Counted from the stretch's first letter, positions 1 through 13,285 are shown. The stretch is DNA of 64,000 bases from Cyathus striatus (GCA_025738555.1 JAOVFP010000021.1:806001-870000), one strand, 5' to 3'. The notes: a model not told the origin generated them from the sequence alone. Translations and numbers: made by a program.

Positions 1-164
1 GTAAACGAAGGGGGGAAAAGTCAGCGTCTGCAGGTATGGTGTTTGGTCTATAGGGTTATAGGATGGGTGTGGAATTTGAATTGCGTTTTTTGCTCTGCGT
101 AAGGGCGGCACCACTGGATCTCGACTTTTAACCTCATGGAATCTTCAAGAGATTGTATGGGGGA

Positions 165-1440
165 AGGTGGTAGAGTGCAGGGGCTTGAAGATCATGCTGC
201 CCTACACCGCTATACCATACCTCGGCCTCAAGCTTAGCTTCAATGCCGGTCCTGAACACAGGTTTGCCCGTCCAACGACTACGTGCAAATTTCAACCCAG
301 GTGGAAGCTCGAACCCACTATTGTCGTCATGCGTCAAGACGACACTGTTCAGTCCCAGGTGGCTTATCAACGTTCAACTCCAATTGAACTCGACTTGGGA
401 GAGGTGTTGCTAGAAGGCTGGTGATATACTGCAGGAGGTCGAAGCTTGGTCGAAGCTCGTACTACCCATACCGCTACAATCGTACGCCACACATCGAGCT
501 ACAAGTTCCCAGTCTTACCGTTAAGAGTACAGGCGTGGGTAGTTCTGTTCGAGGACTGCGAGGCGAGCTCGAATGCACTGCATCGTGCTTCCCTACGTGT
601 CAAAGCGACTTGCCCTACCAAATCCTCGTCTGCTTTTAGCTGTTTCACAACGGGGAAGAGCGGGCTTGGCATCGCTGATGATATACTGCGGGGTGGCACC
701 ACTGGCTCTACTTATGGCCCGATGGGGAGGATGGCAATGTATGGGGGGCAATGGTGGTGGACTGCAGAAGCCTGAAAAAGTTACGCTGCACTATACCGCT
801 ATGCCATACCTCCGCCTCAAGCTTCAAGACCGGTCCTGAACACAGGGATACCCGTCGAACGACTACATGCAACTTTTAACCCAGGTGAAAGCTCGAACCC
901 ACTATCGTCGTCATGCGTCAAGACAACACCATCCGATCCCGGTTGCGGCTGTCCACTCAACCCGACGTGGGGAGGAGAGTATTTGGAATGTTGGTGATAA
1001 ACTGTGGGGGTCGAAGTTCGAGCTGCCCGTACCACACCACCATCACATCGCTACATCGTACATCGAACTCCGACTTCTCAACTCTACTATTATGGGTACA
1101 GGCATGGGTGGTTCCGTTCGAGGACAGCGAGGCGAGCGCGAATGCACTTCCCTATGTGTCAAGACGACTTGCTCTCCTCACTAGATCTAGCTATGGACGA
1201 ATGGGGAGGATGGTAATGTATGGGGGGGTAATGACGGTGGGCCAGGACTGCAGAGGCTCGAAGATCACGCTGCGATATACCACTATTCTATACCTAGGCC
1301 TGAAGTTTCGCGGTCCCAAAGCCCACCAGCTACGTGTAGCTCGACTCGAACCCCACGACATCAGGTAGCAACGTCATTGAACTCCAATCTTCGACGGGAA
1401 GCATGAGCGGAGGGGAGAGACGGCGTGGTGTGAGTTAGAT
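165..1440 (+). repeat. Dispersed repeat family A, tandem copies 1-3 (third partial)
   Basis: Two to three head-to-tail units of about 450-590 bp. Each opens with a CTGCAG(A/G)GGCTCGAAGATCACGCTGC-like segment, followed by CTCAAGCTTCAAGACCGG, then GGTGGAAGCTCGAACCCAC, then a block around ACATCGAGCTAC, TACCGTTAAG and GGTACAGGCGTGGGT. Units start near 175, 765 and 1247. The same modules recur near 3285-4060 and 11960-12360 and, inverted, at 21005-21780. Copies differ by substitutions and small indels and all frames are broken, so the open frames here look accidental. The class of element is not recognised. Confidence 0.75.
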
Positions 1441-2105
1441 TGAAGACTGTGGAGTGGAAGGTGCTTCGTTGTGCTCCAAGGGATAGAACCCGATCCGGCT
1501 GGCTTGAGTTGAGGGGACTAGCGGGAGACCGAAACAACCTGTGTAAACAGATCACCTGGTGATACACCGGGCTTCGGGACTGCAACGCTGCCGTCGACTT
1601 GGGACTACGCACGACTTTCAACCAAATTCGACCGTCCAAGGTTGCAATATGACACATTCGAAAATTGGACTCGATTCATCAGTTTTGTTGTGTTAATGAG
1701 GCAGACTGTTGGATAGGCGGTGTGGAAGTCAGGGCGTCAGGGCAGAGTGGGGGAGGAGGCGTCGTAGTGGGGGTGTCACCGTGTGTGGACTTGGTGTGGA
1801 GTAATGGACCGCAGGTTTTCCGAACCCATCGTACAGTGCTTCGCTGTGTGCCATATAAGGTGACTTGCATTCTCGATGCTGGCTGGCTTTTAACTTGGGG
1901 AGGAGTGTGCGTGGAAAGGCTGGCGGTTAACTGGGGGGAGTCGACTAAGTTCAAGCCTCCGGGGCCCACCCATACTGCAACATCATCGTACTGCAACAAG
2001 CTTCAAGATCACAACGCTGCCGTTGGCAAACCACACGCAACTTACAGCTCAAACACAATGATCTTAGGAATCGACACACCCTGTTTGAAGATTGCATTGG
2101 GACGA
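1441..2105. other. Intergenic, degenerate repeat-like DNA
   Basis: No gene is supported. Short pieces resemble family A flanks elsewhere: GTGCTTCGTTGTGCTCCAAG near 1459 is echoed near 4066, and GTTAATGAGGCAGACTGTT near 1692 is echoed near 4320. Confidence 0.5.
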
Positions 2106-3000
2106 CTTTGACTAGCCTTTCCCATTGTTCCACGTCACAGCACGGGAACGGAGAGGAGAGGATAACGATTTTCCGACCGTCAGTGAGCGCAACCCGTTCA
2201 GGAACGGGCTTGTCATTGCGGACGTTGGGATGGTCATTTTCCATTTTGCGAAACGTTGCATTCCGCCCCCACATTCACCTGGCGAGCAAGTGCAAGACAT
2301 TTACGCACTTGCTCTATATCGAAATCCCATCCAACGATTGAAGACAACGAAAGGTGTCTGAGGAGGAACGGGGTGGATCGGCGGGTGGCAGGAGAAGTAC
2401 GTATATTATAGCTGTTCTCGTGTCGAGTGCTGACGAGGTGATAGTGAATGGGAATGTATGGTACCAGGTACAAAGAAGCACCTGTGGCAAATGTTCGTGC
2501 AGTATCCTATTGTATGTCCTTCTCTCCCTCTTTCCCTTCTCTCCCTCTTTCCCTTCTCTCCCTCTTTCCCTTCTCTCCCTCTTTCCCTTCTCTCCCTTCC
2601 TTCCCCAATTGCACGCCCCTTCCCCGCCTTCCTTCCCATTTCACCCCCTCTTTTCTTCTATCCATCCCCTTCCCTTCCTCTCCTCCTTTCGTCCCTTAGC
2701 CCACGCTAACCTTACCGACAGTTACTCCAAACATACCCAACAACCCACCCTGCCAGCACGATACCGAAAAACGAAGCTGGACATCATATCTCGTTCGTGC
2801 AGGGCATCGTGGATCTTGTGGTTGTGAGCTTTGTTGGGGGGTATGACGCTGTTTTCTGGACAGGCTGTCACCAGCACAGAGGGGGGGAGTCGGTGGCTAA
2901 GGGTGTGCGTGCTTGATGTGATGTGGTTCGAGGATGCTGGTGCAGTCTTCAAGCTCGAACGGTAGCGTTTTTCTATTCATTAAGGAGACACCTCGACTGA
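2106..3000 (+). repeat. Dispersed repeat family B, copy 1
   Basis: This segment matches 10750-11665 in the same order: CCCATTGTTCCAC, GGAACGGAGAGGAGAGGA, GGATGGTCATTTTCCATT, GTTGCATTCCGCCCCCACATT, then a pyrimidine tract, then GTGTGCGTGCTTGAT and GGTAGCGTTTTTCTATTC. Both copies run into a family A copy, so A and B may be parts of one larger composite repeat of about 2 kb. Diverged pieces of the first module occur at 14455-14760 (-) and 61965-62110 (+). No intact reading frame was found. Confidence 0.75.
2519..2605 (+). repeat. 17-bp tandem repeat (pyrimidine)
   Basis: Nearly five perfect units of a 17-bp motif CTCCCTCTTTCCCTTCT lie inside family B copy 1. The open frames across it are low-complexity Ser/Pro/Leu strings and are not considered genes. 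Confidence 0.85.
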
Positions 3001-3119
3001 ACCAACACAGAGCTAGCTTCTATCGACCATAGTCGAAGATCGTCGTTGCAGGTCTTTTACTTCTCGCAGGGACGAATATGGTCGATTTGGCCGGTGATCG
3101 TCGGTTTATTAGGGTTTAC

Positions 3120-4340
3120 GAGGTGGATTGTTGCATAGGTAGAAGGGGGAGGAGGCATTGAAGTGGGAGGAGTCAGTGGCTGAAGGAGCAATGGTCAGTT
3201 GTTATGGTTCGTCGATGGGAGTAAAATTCGAACTCATCTTAGCGTTTTGCTATGCACGAAGGTTGTCGGACACCACTGGAGCTCGAGATTGCGCTGCCCT
3301 GTACCGTCATGCTATGGCATACCTCAGCTTCAAGCTTCATTACGGTTCTTGGACACAGACAAGGCTAGCCTCGAATGACTACGTACGACCCCCCACTCAG
3401 GTAAAAGCTCGAACTCAGTACATCGTCGTTATGCCTCAAGATGACACTATCCAAACCCGGCTGCTTTTCAACTTCAACTTAACTCGACTTCGGAAGGGTA
3501 CATGTAGATGGGTGGTACTGCTGCACCGCAAAGCCCATACTACTATCGCTACACAGTATATCGAGCTCCGAGTTTTCCGCCTACCGTTAAGGGTACAGGC
3601 GTGGGTGATTCTGTTCGAGGACTGCGAGGCAAGCTCGAACACATTATATCGTGTCTCCCTACGTGTCAAGGCGATTTGTTATACCTAGATGATCCAGGCC
3701 GGCTTTCAGCTGTTTCACTGCATGGAGAAGCGCGCTTGGTGGGGCTGATAGTAACTGCGTGGTGGCGTGCTGGGTCAGACCTACTGCCAGCCTGATGGGG
3801 AGGAGCGCGTAGGTGGCAATGGCAATTTGCAGAGGCTCGAAGATCACGCTGCGCTATACCACTATGCCACGGCACATGCCTGAAACTTTATGGTCACAAA
3901 GTCTACCAGCTACGTGTAACTAAACTCAAACCCCGCGATCTCAGGTAACGATACCATATTCGAACATTGGACTCGAATATTCAGCATAATCGGGTTTATA
4001 AGGAGGATCATTGATTGATGGCCTGAGCGAAGGAGAGAAGCGGCGTGGTTATAGATATCCATTGCATAGTGCTTCGTTATGCTCCAAGCGACAGAATCCA
4101 ATCCGGCTGACTTTCAACCTTTAACTTGTGGGCTGTGAGGGCTCGAAGCTTAAATTCGCCTATATAATCAGTTAACGTTTCAACCCTGGCGAGACGTCAA
4201 GCTTCAAGACCACAACGTTTCCATCGACTGACTACGTACGACGTTCAGTCCAATTTGACTATCCTATGTAGCAATATGACACATTCGAACATTAAACTCC
4301 ATTCGCCAGTTTCACTATGTTCATGAGACAGGCAGTTTGA
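3120..4340 (+). repeat. Dispersed repeat family A, copy 4
   Basis: It continues directly from family B copy 1 and parallels 11790-12360: GTTTATTAGGG, a GGAGTCAGTGGCTGAAGG segment, TGTTATGGTTCG, then the family A block. A second partial unit begins near 3830 at GCAGAGGCTCGAAGATCACG. Its distal part, GAGAGAAGCGGCGTGG near 4032, matches 1417 and the inverted copy near 21030. Confidence 0.7.
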
Positions 4341-5002
4341 TGGAAACTGGTTGGTTCGAATCGATCATACCATGTTCGAAGTAATGATCTGTACATGTTG
4401 GTACATGTAATGGCTTAGTGTAAGGACTGATATCGATGGCGGAAAGCCACATAATAATAAAGAAATAGGGCCGGCAAGCGGCACCGCCCACTACCTTAGG
4501 AGGACTTAATTACTGTAGACTGATGCAATGGCTGAGTGCGGGGTATCGATAATCGAGGCGAGAACAAGATATATATATTACAATTTACAAAGAATGTACG
4601 TAGTATGAAGGTGTGTATGTACCGGCATAGGAAGAAAGTATGGATACTAGGGAAAACTCTTTTATTTATTTAGTTCTTTTTTTGGGGGGGTGGGGGTCTC
4701 GTTGGTGCTGCGGCCGTTCCGACTCTTCTTCGTGGCGGGTTCTGGCTCAGCGGTTCCTGTGGGGGCGGCGGGGTTGGGGGTTGAAACAGTTTGGTTGCCT
4801 GAGGAGGGTTCAGAGCAGTTGGTGTTACAGGTGCAGGTTGAGTGGCTGCAGTACCAAGGTTAGAATCTTGGTTGATCTTCAACCTAGTATCAGGAAGAGA
4901 TATATACTGAAATTGATAATTCTAAGTTATATAAAAGTCTATTTAAGCTCTGCACACACACAGAATCAGAAAAAGAATAACTATGATAAATGCATTGTAT
5001 AG
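4341..5002. other. Intergenic, 3' side of NLR-A
   Basis: No gene is supported. A GC-rich hairpin-like stretch GGGCCGGCAAGCGGCACCGCCC lies near 4468. A similar one on the other strand lies near 23008, where GGGCCTTGCCGC is followed by CGGCCTTATT, so it may be the end of a repeat. A proline-rich minus-strand frame at 4670-4882 has no recognisable domain and is probably chance. Confidence 0.45.
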
Positions 5003-8000
5003 CTAATTTTTTAACTTTAAAATTTTATTTAATAACTTCTTGAATGTATTATTTTTGTTGTTTTTTGTAAATGAATCAAATTTATCAAGATCTAGAGTAA
5101 TTATTAGTAGTCTTCCCAAATGTGTTCCAATAATAATTATATTATCAGTTATAACTATTGTATTTGAATCTGAAGGTCTAAATGAAGCAGGAAGCCAAAA
5201 GAGCCTCCTAACTGTTTTTACAACCCAGTCATCTAAAACCATATTTGTACAAACTCCAGATGATTTGGAGAATAAATCAATCTCAGTAAATGTAGAGAGT
5301 GAAAAGGCCCAATAGTTGTCAGCAATAAGATACTTTTCATCCACATTAAACCTAACCACCTTCACAGGTACACTCAAATGCCAAACAAGTATACAAATAT
5401 CATCTTGAACATTCCATACTCTGACTGTCATATCTTCTGAGCCAGAAGCAACATATGTTCCATCCTGAGAGATGGCAACTGAGTTGATTACTTCTGTATG
5501 GCCTTCAAGGTTATTGATAAGCTTTCCACTTTTGGTACTCCACACTCGGACAGTATTGTCTAATGAGCTAGAAACAATAGTTGAGCCATCCTGTGAAATT
5601 AAAACTGATATGATCCAGCTTGAATGGCCTGTTAGATTATGGATAATTTTTCCACTATGTGAATTCCACACTTTGATAGTCTTATCATTTGAGCCAGAAA
5701 CAATAATTGTCCCATTCTGTGAGATTGCAACTGAGTTGACCACATCTGCATGACCTTTTAGCTCTTTGAGAACTTTTCCACTTTGTGCATTCCACACTTG
5801 TACTGTCTTGTCATCTGAACCAGAAACAATATTCAACCCATTCTGTGAAATTGAAACTGATGTAACCCAGCATGAATGGCCTATCAGCTCATCTAGAACT
5901 TTTCCATTATGTGAATGCCACACTCTGATTGTTCTATCATCTGACCCAGAAATAATAGTTGATCCATTCCATGAGACAGCAACAGAATTGACTGCAGCTG
6001 AATGACCTTTTAGTTCATTGAAAACTTTCTCACTATGTGATTTCCATACTCTGAGAAGTTTTCCACTTTGTGCATTCCACACTCTGACTGTCTTGTCATC
6101 TGAGCCAGAAACAATCATTGACCCATCCCATGAAATTGATACTGATGTAACCCAGTCTGAATGACCTTTTAGATTTTTGAGGACTTCTCCACTATGTGAA
6201 TTCCACACTTTGACTGTCTTATCTTCTGAGCCAGAAACAATAGCTAACCCATCATATGAAATGGCAACTGATATCACCCAGCCTGAATGGCCTTCTAGCT
6301 CCTTGAGACATTTTCCACTCTGTGTATTCCACACTCTGACTTTCATATGTGAGCCAGAAACAATAGTTTTCACATCCTGTGAAATTGCAACAGATGTGAC
6401 TTGGCTTGAATGGCCAACTAGTTCATTGACTAGTTTTCCACTTTGTGAATTCCAAACTCTAATTGTCTTGTCATGTGAGCCAGAAATGATTGCTGTTCCA
6501 TCTTGAGAAATTGTAACTGATGTGACAGGGCCTGTATGCCCTATCAACATATTTAGAATTTTTCCATTATATGCATTCCACACTCGAACTGTTGTATCAT
6601 ATGAGCCAGACACAATGATTGTCCCATTCTGTGGAATGGCAACAGAACTGACACAGTCTAAATGATCTTTCAATTCATTGATTAATTGACCTGTTTTGGT
6701 ATTCCACACTCTGATAGTTCCATCATCTGAACCTGAAATAATTTTATCACTATCTGGTGATAATGCAACTGACTTTACTGCATTGTGATGACCTTCAAGT
6801 ACACTTACACATGGATCCCAGTACTTGTTGTATCCTTGAATTACTTTTATATTCTTTAGTTGATGTTTATATGTTTTGTACAGCAAAGTTTCTTGTGGAG
6901 TGAATAGAAGTGCAGTCTGGTAAATTTGCAGTGCATGATCTTTAATTACCTTGTAGCTCTGAAGAATAAATCTCTCAGCATCATTCAATAACTCCACACA
7001 TTTAGGTATAAAAATCAACTACATTCAGGAATTAGCAAATAATATGGTGGGTCTAAATAGAAACTTATACTCACTGTCATATTTTTTGCTAATCTTATAC
7101 CTTCAAGTGCTCTTGATAGTTGTCCACATAGTGATAATACTTCTAGCCATTGCAATAAATACTTCAATATAAAAGTCATTGCTAGTTGTTTAAGATCTTT
7201 ATCCAATAAAGCTTCTTGAAGGTGGAAAATCCAATATGTAGCTGCATAGTCAATCCCATCTGTTATTGTAGCATGAATAGGTATGTCTTTGTTTGGAGTA
7301 GACATATCCTCAATATTGCAAATATTTACTTTCAGGTTATTTATCAGTGTATGTAAACAACCTATTGCAATAAGAGTATGGTGCTTTTTTGCATTAATAT
7401 AAAATCTGGCATCTAAACATCGTTCTGAATTTATGATAAAGTCATGAAATGATGAATGAAAAGCACGGATTGGAACATTTGAATTTACTGGTGGCACCAG
7501 CAGTACAGCCTTCAGATCATACAAAATGCTGTATATGTCACTATCATTGTGACTCATTCTTAGAATTTGCAATATTCCTTGAATGGTTAAATTAATAAAT
7601 CCTAACATAATAACTGCAACAATTGCTTGAAATATATCCTCTTTCCAGTATGGTGAGTTTGAAGCTTGTAACAGAATTTTCATATACATGTTGTCTAGAG
7701 ATTTATATGCATTCATATCATTTGATTTGACACATTGATTGTCAAGAATAAATCTCAATTTATGCTGTACTCCAACTTCCAAGCCATCTTTAATAAATTT
7801 CATTGTTGTAGTTGCTGCTATAAATAAGCCAGAACAAATTTCAATCAGTTCATTCATTTCATTTGGCTTTGGCCAAGATTTCTCAATGGGCATTTCATTG
7901 ATCTCATGTTCTATGTATAATCTAATATCAGTATTAACTTGTTCCATATCAATATTATGCAAAACAAATGGGTTTGTCAAAGATTCCACAGTTTTGGTAT

Positions 8001-8976
8001 GAAAGATGTATTCCAGGGATCTTTCAGGTCGACTTGTAATAAAAAATTTAATTGGATATGTGCAGTTGATGAGATTTTCAGATAACACTTTAATGATATT
8101 TGTTTGCATGTCTTTCTGACATTCATCCAGTGCATCAAGAACAACCACTATTTCAATTTGATGTAAATCACTTTTCATATTCATGATGGGATTCAAAATA
8201 AGCTTCTTCAACTGAATGGAAAGAGTTGAGTGTAAAATTGAAATGTCTTTTCCAGTTTCTTCCAATATCTTATGTTTCAATGGTAGAATTTGTTTTCCTA
8301 ATTGATAGGCCAATGTTTTAATTACATTTGTAGACTCACTCCTATTTTTGTGATCTCTAGAAAAGAAAAAAGATGCTCCATTGTTGTGGTATTTATGAGC
8401 TACACTATGTGCAACTGTAGATTTTCCAGTCCCTGCAAGCCCAGAAAGCCAGTAGATAGATGCTTTGTCAGTTGAAGTCACCCAATTATCAATTTCTTGT
8501 AACAGATCTACTCTAGTTCCAGGGATACATCCAGTTTCTTCTTCCCTTTCAATTGAGTTATAAGCTGCTCCAAAGATTGGGCTCAATTTTTCTGCTAACA
8601 AGTCTTTTGATTCCACAGACATTTTGTGGTAAATATTTGTGATTGATGAAGCATTGTTTACTACTGCATTATCATTTATATTAATGCCAGTAGCTCCAGT
8701 GAATGCCTGAGATTGTGCATTGTTTATCACAGTACCCTTCCCCTGCCATATGTAAGATGGAACTATCAATGAATTAAATTTAGTTTGACTTACCATTGTA
8801 GTATATGAAATTGTTTTTGGTATATGGGAGCATATAGACCTTGGTAACTCTGTGTTTGGTTGAAGGGAGCAGTCTTCTGCTGCCACATTAGAGGCAGGGG
8901 AATCATTCCCAATGGCATCAAGCGGGTAAGACTTGTTGGCATTTTGATTTATGGTTTTCTCGAATAATTGAGACAT
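5003..8976 (-). CDS. NLR-A: NACHT-WD40 NOD-like receptor
   Basis: Predicted intracellular STAND ATPase receptor; fungal NACHT-WD40 proteins are implicated in non-self recognition and regulated cell death. Modelled exons are 8976-8794, 8742-7075 and 7018-5003, about 1288 residues. Intron 1 (8793-8743, 51 nt, GTAAGT...CAG) is in frame. Intron 2 (7074-7019, 56 nt) has donor GTGAGT, branch TGCTAAT and acceptor TAG, and joins two frames that otherwise overlap. The start MSQLFEK is chosen because NLR-C and NLR-D share it. Walker A GLAGTGKST is near residue 162, Walker B VVVLDALDEC near 259 and sensor ITSRPERS near 296. About eleven WD40 repeats of some 42 residues span roughly 685-1190, then a degenerate blade with RLFWLPASFRP. 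Repeat 4 is one residue short, and one repeat is fused after SGKLL. No effector domain is seen at the N-terminus, only a short Asn/Gly-rich segment. The open frame suggests a working gene. Confidence 0.9.
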
Positions 8977-9041
8977 TGCTGTTAGTTTGTGTGTTGTGTT
9001 GCTTGTGTGTGAATGAAGGGAGAGGACCTTACCGTCCTTCG

Positions 9042-9055
9042 ACATATATATATGT
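9042..9055 (-). promoter_or_regulatory. Candidate TATA box of NLR-A
   Basis: ACATATATATATG lies about 70 bp upstream of the chosen start of NLR-A. NLR-D has a similar ACATATATATGT about 85 bp upstream of its start. The leader between TATA and ATG is also similar to that of NLR-C at DNA level, which supports reading it as 5' UTR rather than coding. Confidence 0.45.
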
Positions 9056-9081
9056 AGTTTGTGGTTGTTACTGTTGTACAT

Positions 9082-10359
9082 GCTATGCCGCGTTCATATC
9101 TTGCGCGCCTTCTATAACACAAGATGAGTTTCAGCATTGATAATTATCCTGTAGTAGTATAGATTAACGATCAGCAACTTCACCAATATTCTTGGTGTAA
9201 AATGAAACAACTATCAAGACGGCGGTATAGCACATCCGATGATCCCTTAAATTAAGGTGTTCCCTCACAACCAACTCATAACGAGGCGGTGCACTTGATA
9301 TTAAATCGTATCCTAGTATAGCGCATGTGTACTATACCATTCTCAACCTAAGTATACCATATACACGGCTCTAAAGTTCGTACGAAACAACATCAGTTAT
9401 ACAGACGAGAATACATAGCATTGATTAGCACTGCATGTCTTGTAACGTCCTTGTTAATATCATCATTTTTATGCTCCAGTTAGTCTCTCTGCGGAAACTT
9501 CGCTCAAAGAACTGAATTCGATGGAATATGGATTTTCGGCGTTTTCCGTACTCCTTGCATTTGGCGCGGCGCATTCCATTCCCACGTACCCCCGCCGCAG
9601 ATCTCGTACAAAACATAAGCAACCACCAGCCCGTCTGTTTTCCTCCTCAGCCGTACTCTGCCTTACTCGCCATTTGTACCACTAAAGGACACTTTCTCGC
9701 ATACTCACCATGTCAGAAGACCAATAGGTCGAACCATTGAATCGATCGTTCTTCTCCATACAGGCGCCTGCGCTAGTTGTACTAAAAAATTCCCATTAAG
9801 TGCATCGAGCTCGTTGGTTACCCTATGCATGGAAATGGTTAGAACGTCGATGTGGGGGAGGGAGTATTTACACTGCGTCCTCTTGGGGTTAGCTGGGAGT
9901 TCGTCTCCTGGTGTTGGTTCTCTGTCTCGTACTTCCGAATTCATGAAAGAGTGCATCGGGCCCTTCGTGGGGTACTCACATTTGGCGTACTCCAATGCGC
10001 CGTTCCAAGATGCATACAGAGGGGCAGGGACAGGAACAATAAGGTGTATATGTCGTTCTTCTTTCGTCCTCCCTCAGTGAGCTTCTTTGTTTCCTCGCAT
10101 CCCAGCCTCTCCCTCGTCCGTTTTCCTTCCGCTCTCCCTCTCCTTACGTCCTTTTATCTCTTCACGCTCTGCCTTCCTTCCCTCTCTAGGCTTCATTTTC
10201 TTTCCACTTACCCTCCCCACCAACTTACGCTAATCATTTCAATCCACAGGAACCACTCGCACGCACCATGACACGGCATAGGCTGTCTTCCGGTGGACTA
10301 GGGAATAAGAGGAGTTGCTTGCTTTCTGTGGGATACAGCTGCTAAGTTACGCTGGATGG
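9082..10359. other. Intergenic, no gene seen
   Basis: Short open frames on both strands show no domain or conserved start. A pyrimidine-rich stretch at 10085-10230, followed by ATCCACAGGAA, resembles 20600-20785 and may belong to the repeat families of this window. Confidence 0.45.
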
Positions 10360-12400
10360 GCGAGGTTGGCAGGCACGGTATGTATGACTACTTTTTATCT
10401 TCATTCCCTCATTCCACCATTCTCTACTCTCCCACCTCTTTGACTTCTCTTCCTCTGCTCTTCCTCCCGGCCTCATTGCTTCCCTTCTTTCATACATGTA
10501 CTAATTATCTCTCCAGCGACAACCCTTCACTCGTACGCGCTTGCTGTACGGAGACATCTACATTGGTCTCTCATCGGCTTCCTCCCCGGCACATCTCTGA
10601 CTTCGTCCCAAGCACTTTTGTTCGAATGAGCCTTGTCTCTTGCGCTCCTCGTCCCTGCATCCACACCCGCTAGCTTCGAGCACCAGATCGAAGTTGAACG
10701 AACACGCGATATCCATTAACGTCAGCGTATTTTTTCGCCATCACTGTCTTCCCATTGTTCCACATCGCAGCAAGGAAACGGAGAGGAGAGGAAAACGCCA
10801 CTTTTGACTGTCACTGAGCGCAATTCATTCGAGCGTGGTCATGTCGTCACGGGCGTTAGGATGGTCATTTTCCATTCTGCCAACGTTGCATTCCGCCCCC
10901 ACATTCGCCTAGCGAGTAAGTGCAAGGTATTTGTGCTCTTGTTACCGCCTATATCGAAACCCCATTCGGTGATTGAAGACAACGGACTTCGAAGGGTGTC
11001 TGAAGAGGAGCGGGGTGGTGTTCAATAATCGGCGGGTGCCAGGAGAAGTATGTATATCATTATTGTCCTCGTCAAGTGCTGACGAAGTGATGGTGAATCG
11101 GAATATACGGTACCAGATAATAAGAAGCACATGTGGCAAATGTCCGTGTAGTGTCCTATTGTATGCCCTTCTACCTCGTTTCTTTATCTACCTTCCTCTT
11201 TTGCCTCGTTTCGCTCCTCCTACTGTACACCCCTTCCCCTCCTTTAGTTCCCTCCGTTCACTACCTCTTTTCTTCTATCTATCCCCTTCCCTCCCTCTCC
11301 TCTCTCCGCCCTTTTGCTTACGCTGACCCTACCAACAGTTACTCCAAACATCATACCCATCGTACCAATATCCCACCTCACTAGCAAGATACTGATATGT
11401 GAGGCTGGGGATCATGTCCCATTCTTGCAGTGTGTTGTTGGAATTCCTTCCAGCAGGGATGGGCATCGTGGATCTCGTGGCTGTGAGCTTTGTTTGGTCT
11501 ATGAGGCGAATTGTGGAGTAGGCTATGGCGGAGCTGTTGAGCAGGGGGGGCGGCGACTGAGGATGTGCGTGCTTGATATGGTTCGAGGACGCTGGTAGAA
11601 TCTTCAAGCTCGAACGTCCCTAACAGGTAGCGTTTTTCTATTCGGCAAGGAGACACCCTTATAAACCAATCCAGAGCTAGCTGCTATCGACCACGACATG
11701 TCAAAATGATAGCATGCCCCGCTTTCACGAAACCCCGTTCCCCACTGGAATGATATCCCAGAGTTGAAGATCGTCATTGCAGGTCTATAACTGTTTATTA
11801 GGGCAGGAGGAATCGGCGGCTGAGGGAGTAATGGTCTGTTGTTATGGTTCGAGGATGGGAGTGGTATTCAGACCCATTTTAGCGTTTTGCTATGCATGAA
11901 GGCTGTTAGACATCTCGACTTCTGTTCCAATGGAGAGTTGAGCGTTTGGGGGGAATGATGATATCCTGCAGGGGCTCGAGATTACACTGCCCTACACCGT
12001 TTTGCTAGGGATACCTCGGCCTCAAGCTTCAAGACCGGTCTTGGACACAGACAGAGCTAGTCTCGAACGACCACGTACGGCTTTCCACACAGGTGGAAGC
12101 TCGAACCCACTTCATCATCGTTATGCGTCAAGATGTCATCAACTCCAATGTAGCTTGACTTCGGAGGGGTACGCTGGTGATAAATTGGGGAGCTCGTACC
12201 CATACCGCTACATGGCACATCGAGCTCTGGGCTTTCTACCTACCGTTAAAGGTACAGGTATGGGTGGTTCTGTTCGAGGATTGCGAGGCGAGCTCGAACA
12301 CACTTCATCGTACCTCCCTGTGTGTCAAGGCAACTTGCTATACCCAATCTTTATTCTCCGCGTCTCATCCCCCAGCATCACGGGCGTATAGTTGCCCTTT
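10360..12400 (+). repeat. Composite repeat: family B copy 2 plus family A copy 5
   Basis: The parts from 10750 match 2106-3960 in order, with a shorter pyrimidine tract at 11165-11310. The upstream part (10440-10630, with CTCTCCAGCGACAACCC and GGCACATCTCTGACTTCGTCCCA) matches the minus strand of 14800-15040 and, in part, 61790-61940. That makes this the longest copy, and it shows that the separate modules belong to one repeat over 2 kb long. The family A block lies at 11960-12360. No intact frame or terminal repeat was found. Confidence 0.7.
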
Positions 12401-13285
12401 ATACTTCAAGATCATTGTCCCAGGGTCCAAGGTCCAGCTAGCACGCACCCTGACACTCCGATTTTACACTGTACTTTCGAGTGTTGGCACTATCGATTTA
12501 AAGCTGGCACTGACGCTGCCTCTTCTGATCTCACCTACTCCAATCGACACAGCTTGTATGAACTCGGCTGAGTCTGGTGGCTCGTATCCGGATTCTACAG
12601 AAACGTCTCGACTCTTCACGTCGCCTAGAGTGCCAACGCGCTGCATGGAGTTGGCATGAGTACCTACTATGGATGTTCCTGTTGCCATGTGCACATGCGT
12701 AATTTCTCATAGATCAGATACCACGAGTGACAATAGACATAGAAATAAGTAGTTGACATCGTTCTACAACATATATGACTTATGGTACAACATTCGTATT
12801 TCCAGTGTAAGAAAGGTTACATTCATTACAGGAGACAATTGACCATGGAGAGCTGCTCGTTCAAATGTAAATTGTAGTTCAATGATCAATGTGGATTTCC
12901 AAGCAGCAAGGCACTTGGCAACTAAAATATTCGGCAAAGGTTAGCGAAATAACTACTGGTCAAGTCGATAGGCGAGCCGACAGAGCCAAGTACTAATAAG
13001 AGTGAAACGAGAATCTAAAACGACTGAGGCATGCATTGAGTGCTAGGTAGCGGCCATATAGGATCAGCTCGTGTGGCATAGACCGAAGTGAGAAGACTTT
13101 TGACAATATCAATATCGGCATAAACAGAGACAGTGCACAGGCGCCAAGCTCGATTCGTAGACACAGCATCAAGATACACGGGGATGCGGTAGTAATCCTG
13201 CCATGTGATAGAGATTAGAGCCGTTTCTACTATTGACCAGAGTAACTCTTCGAAGGTGGTCCGAAGACGCATGACGGAAATAGGA
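12401..13285. other. Intergenic, no gene seen
   Basis: Short open frames at 12464-12694 (-) and 13015-13272 (-) have no recognisable features. No RNA gene or repeat was identified. Confidence 0.4.

Noticed and set aside
2354..2827. 157-residue Ser/Pro/Leu-rich frame
   Set aside because: It runs through a 17-bp pyrimidine tandem repeat inside a dispersed non-coding repeat and is broken in the other copy.
4345..4375. tRNA-like B box GGTTCGAATC
   Set aside because: No matching A box or cloverleaf could be placed upstream at the right distance.
5040..6506. Several plus-strand frames across the NLR-A WD40 array
   Set aside because: They are antisense shadows of the 126-nt repeat period; the repeated words mirror the WD40 repeats.
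7015..7018. Four-base overlap of two long minus-strand frames, as in a bacterial operon
   Set aside because: A 56-nt intron with GTGAGT, TGCTAAT and TAG joins the two frames, and NLR-C has the same intron.
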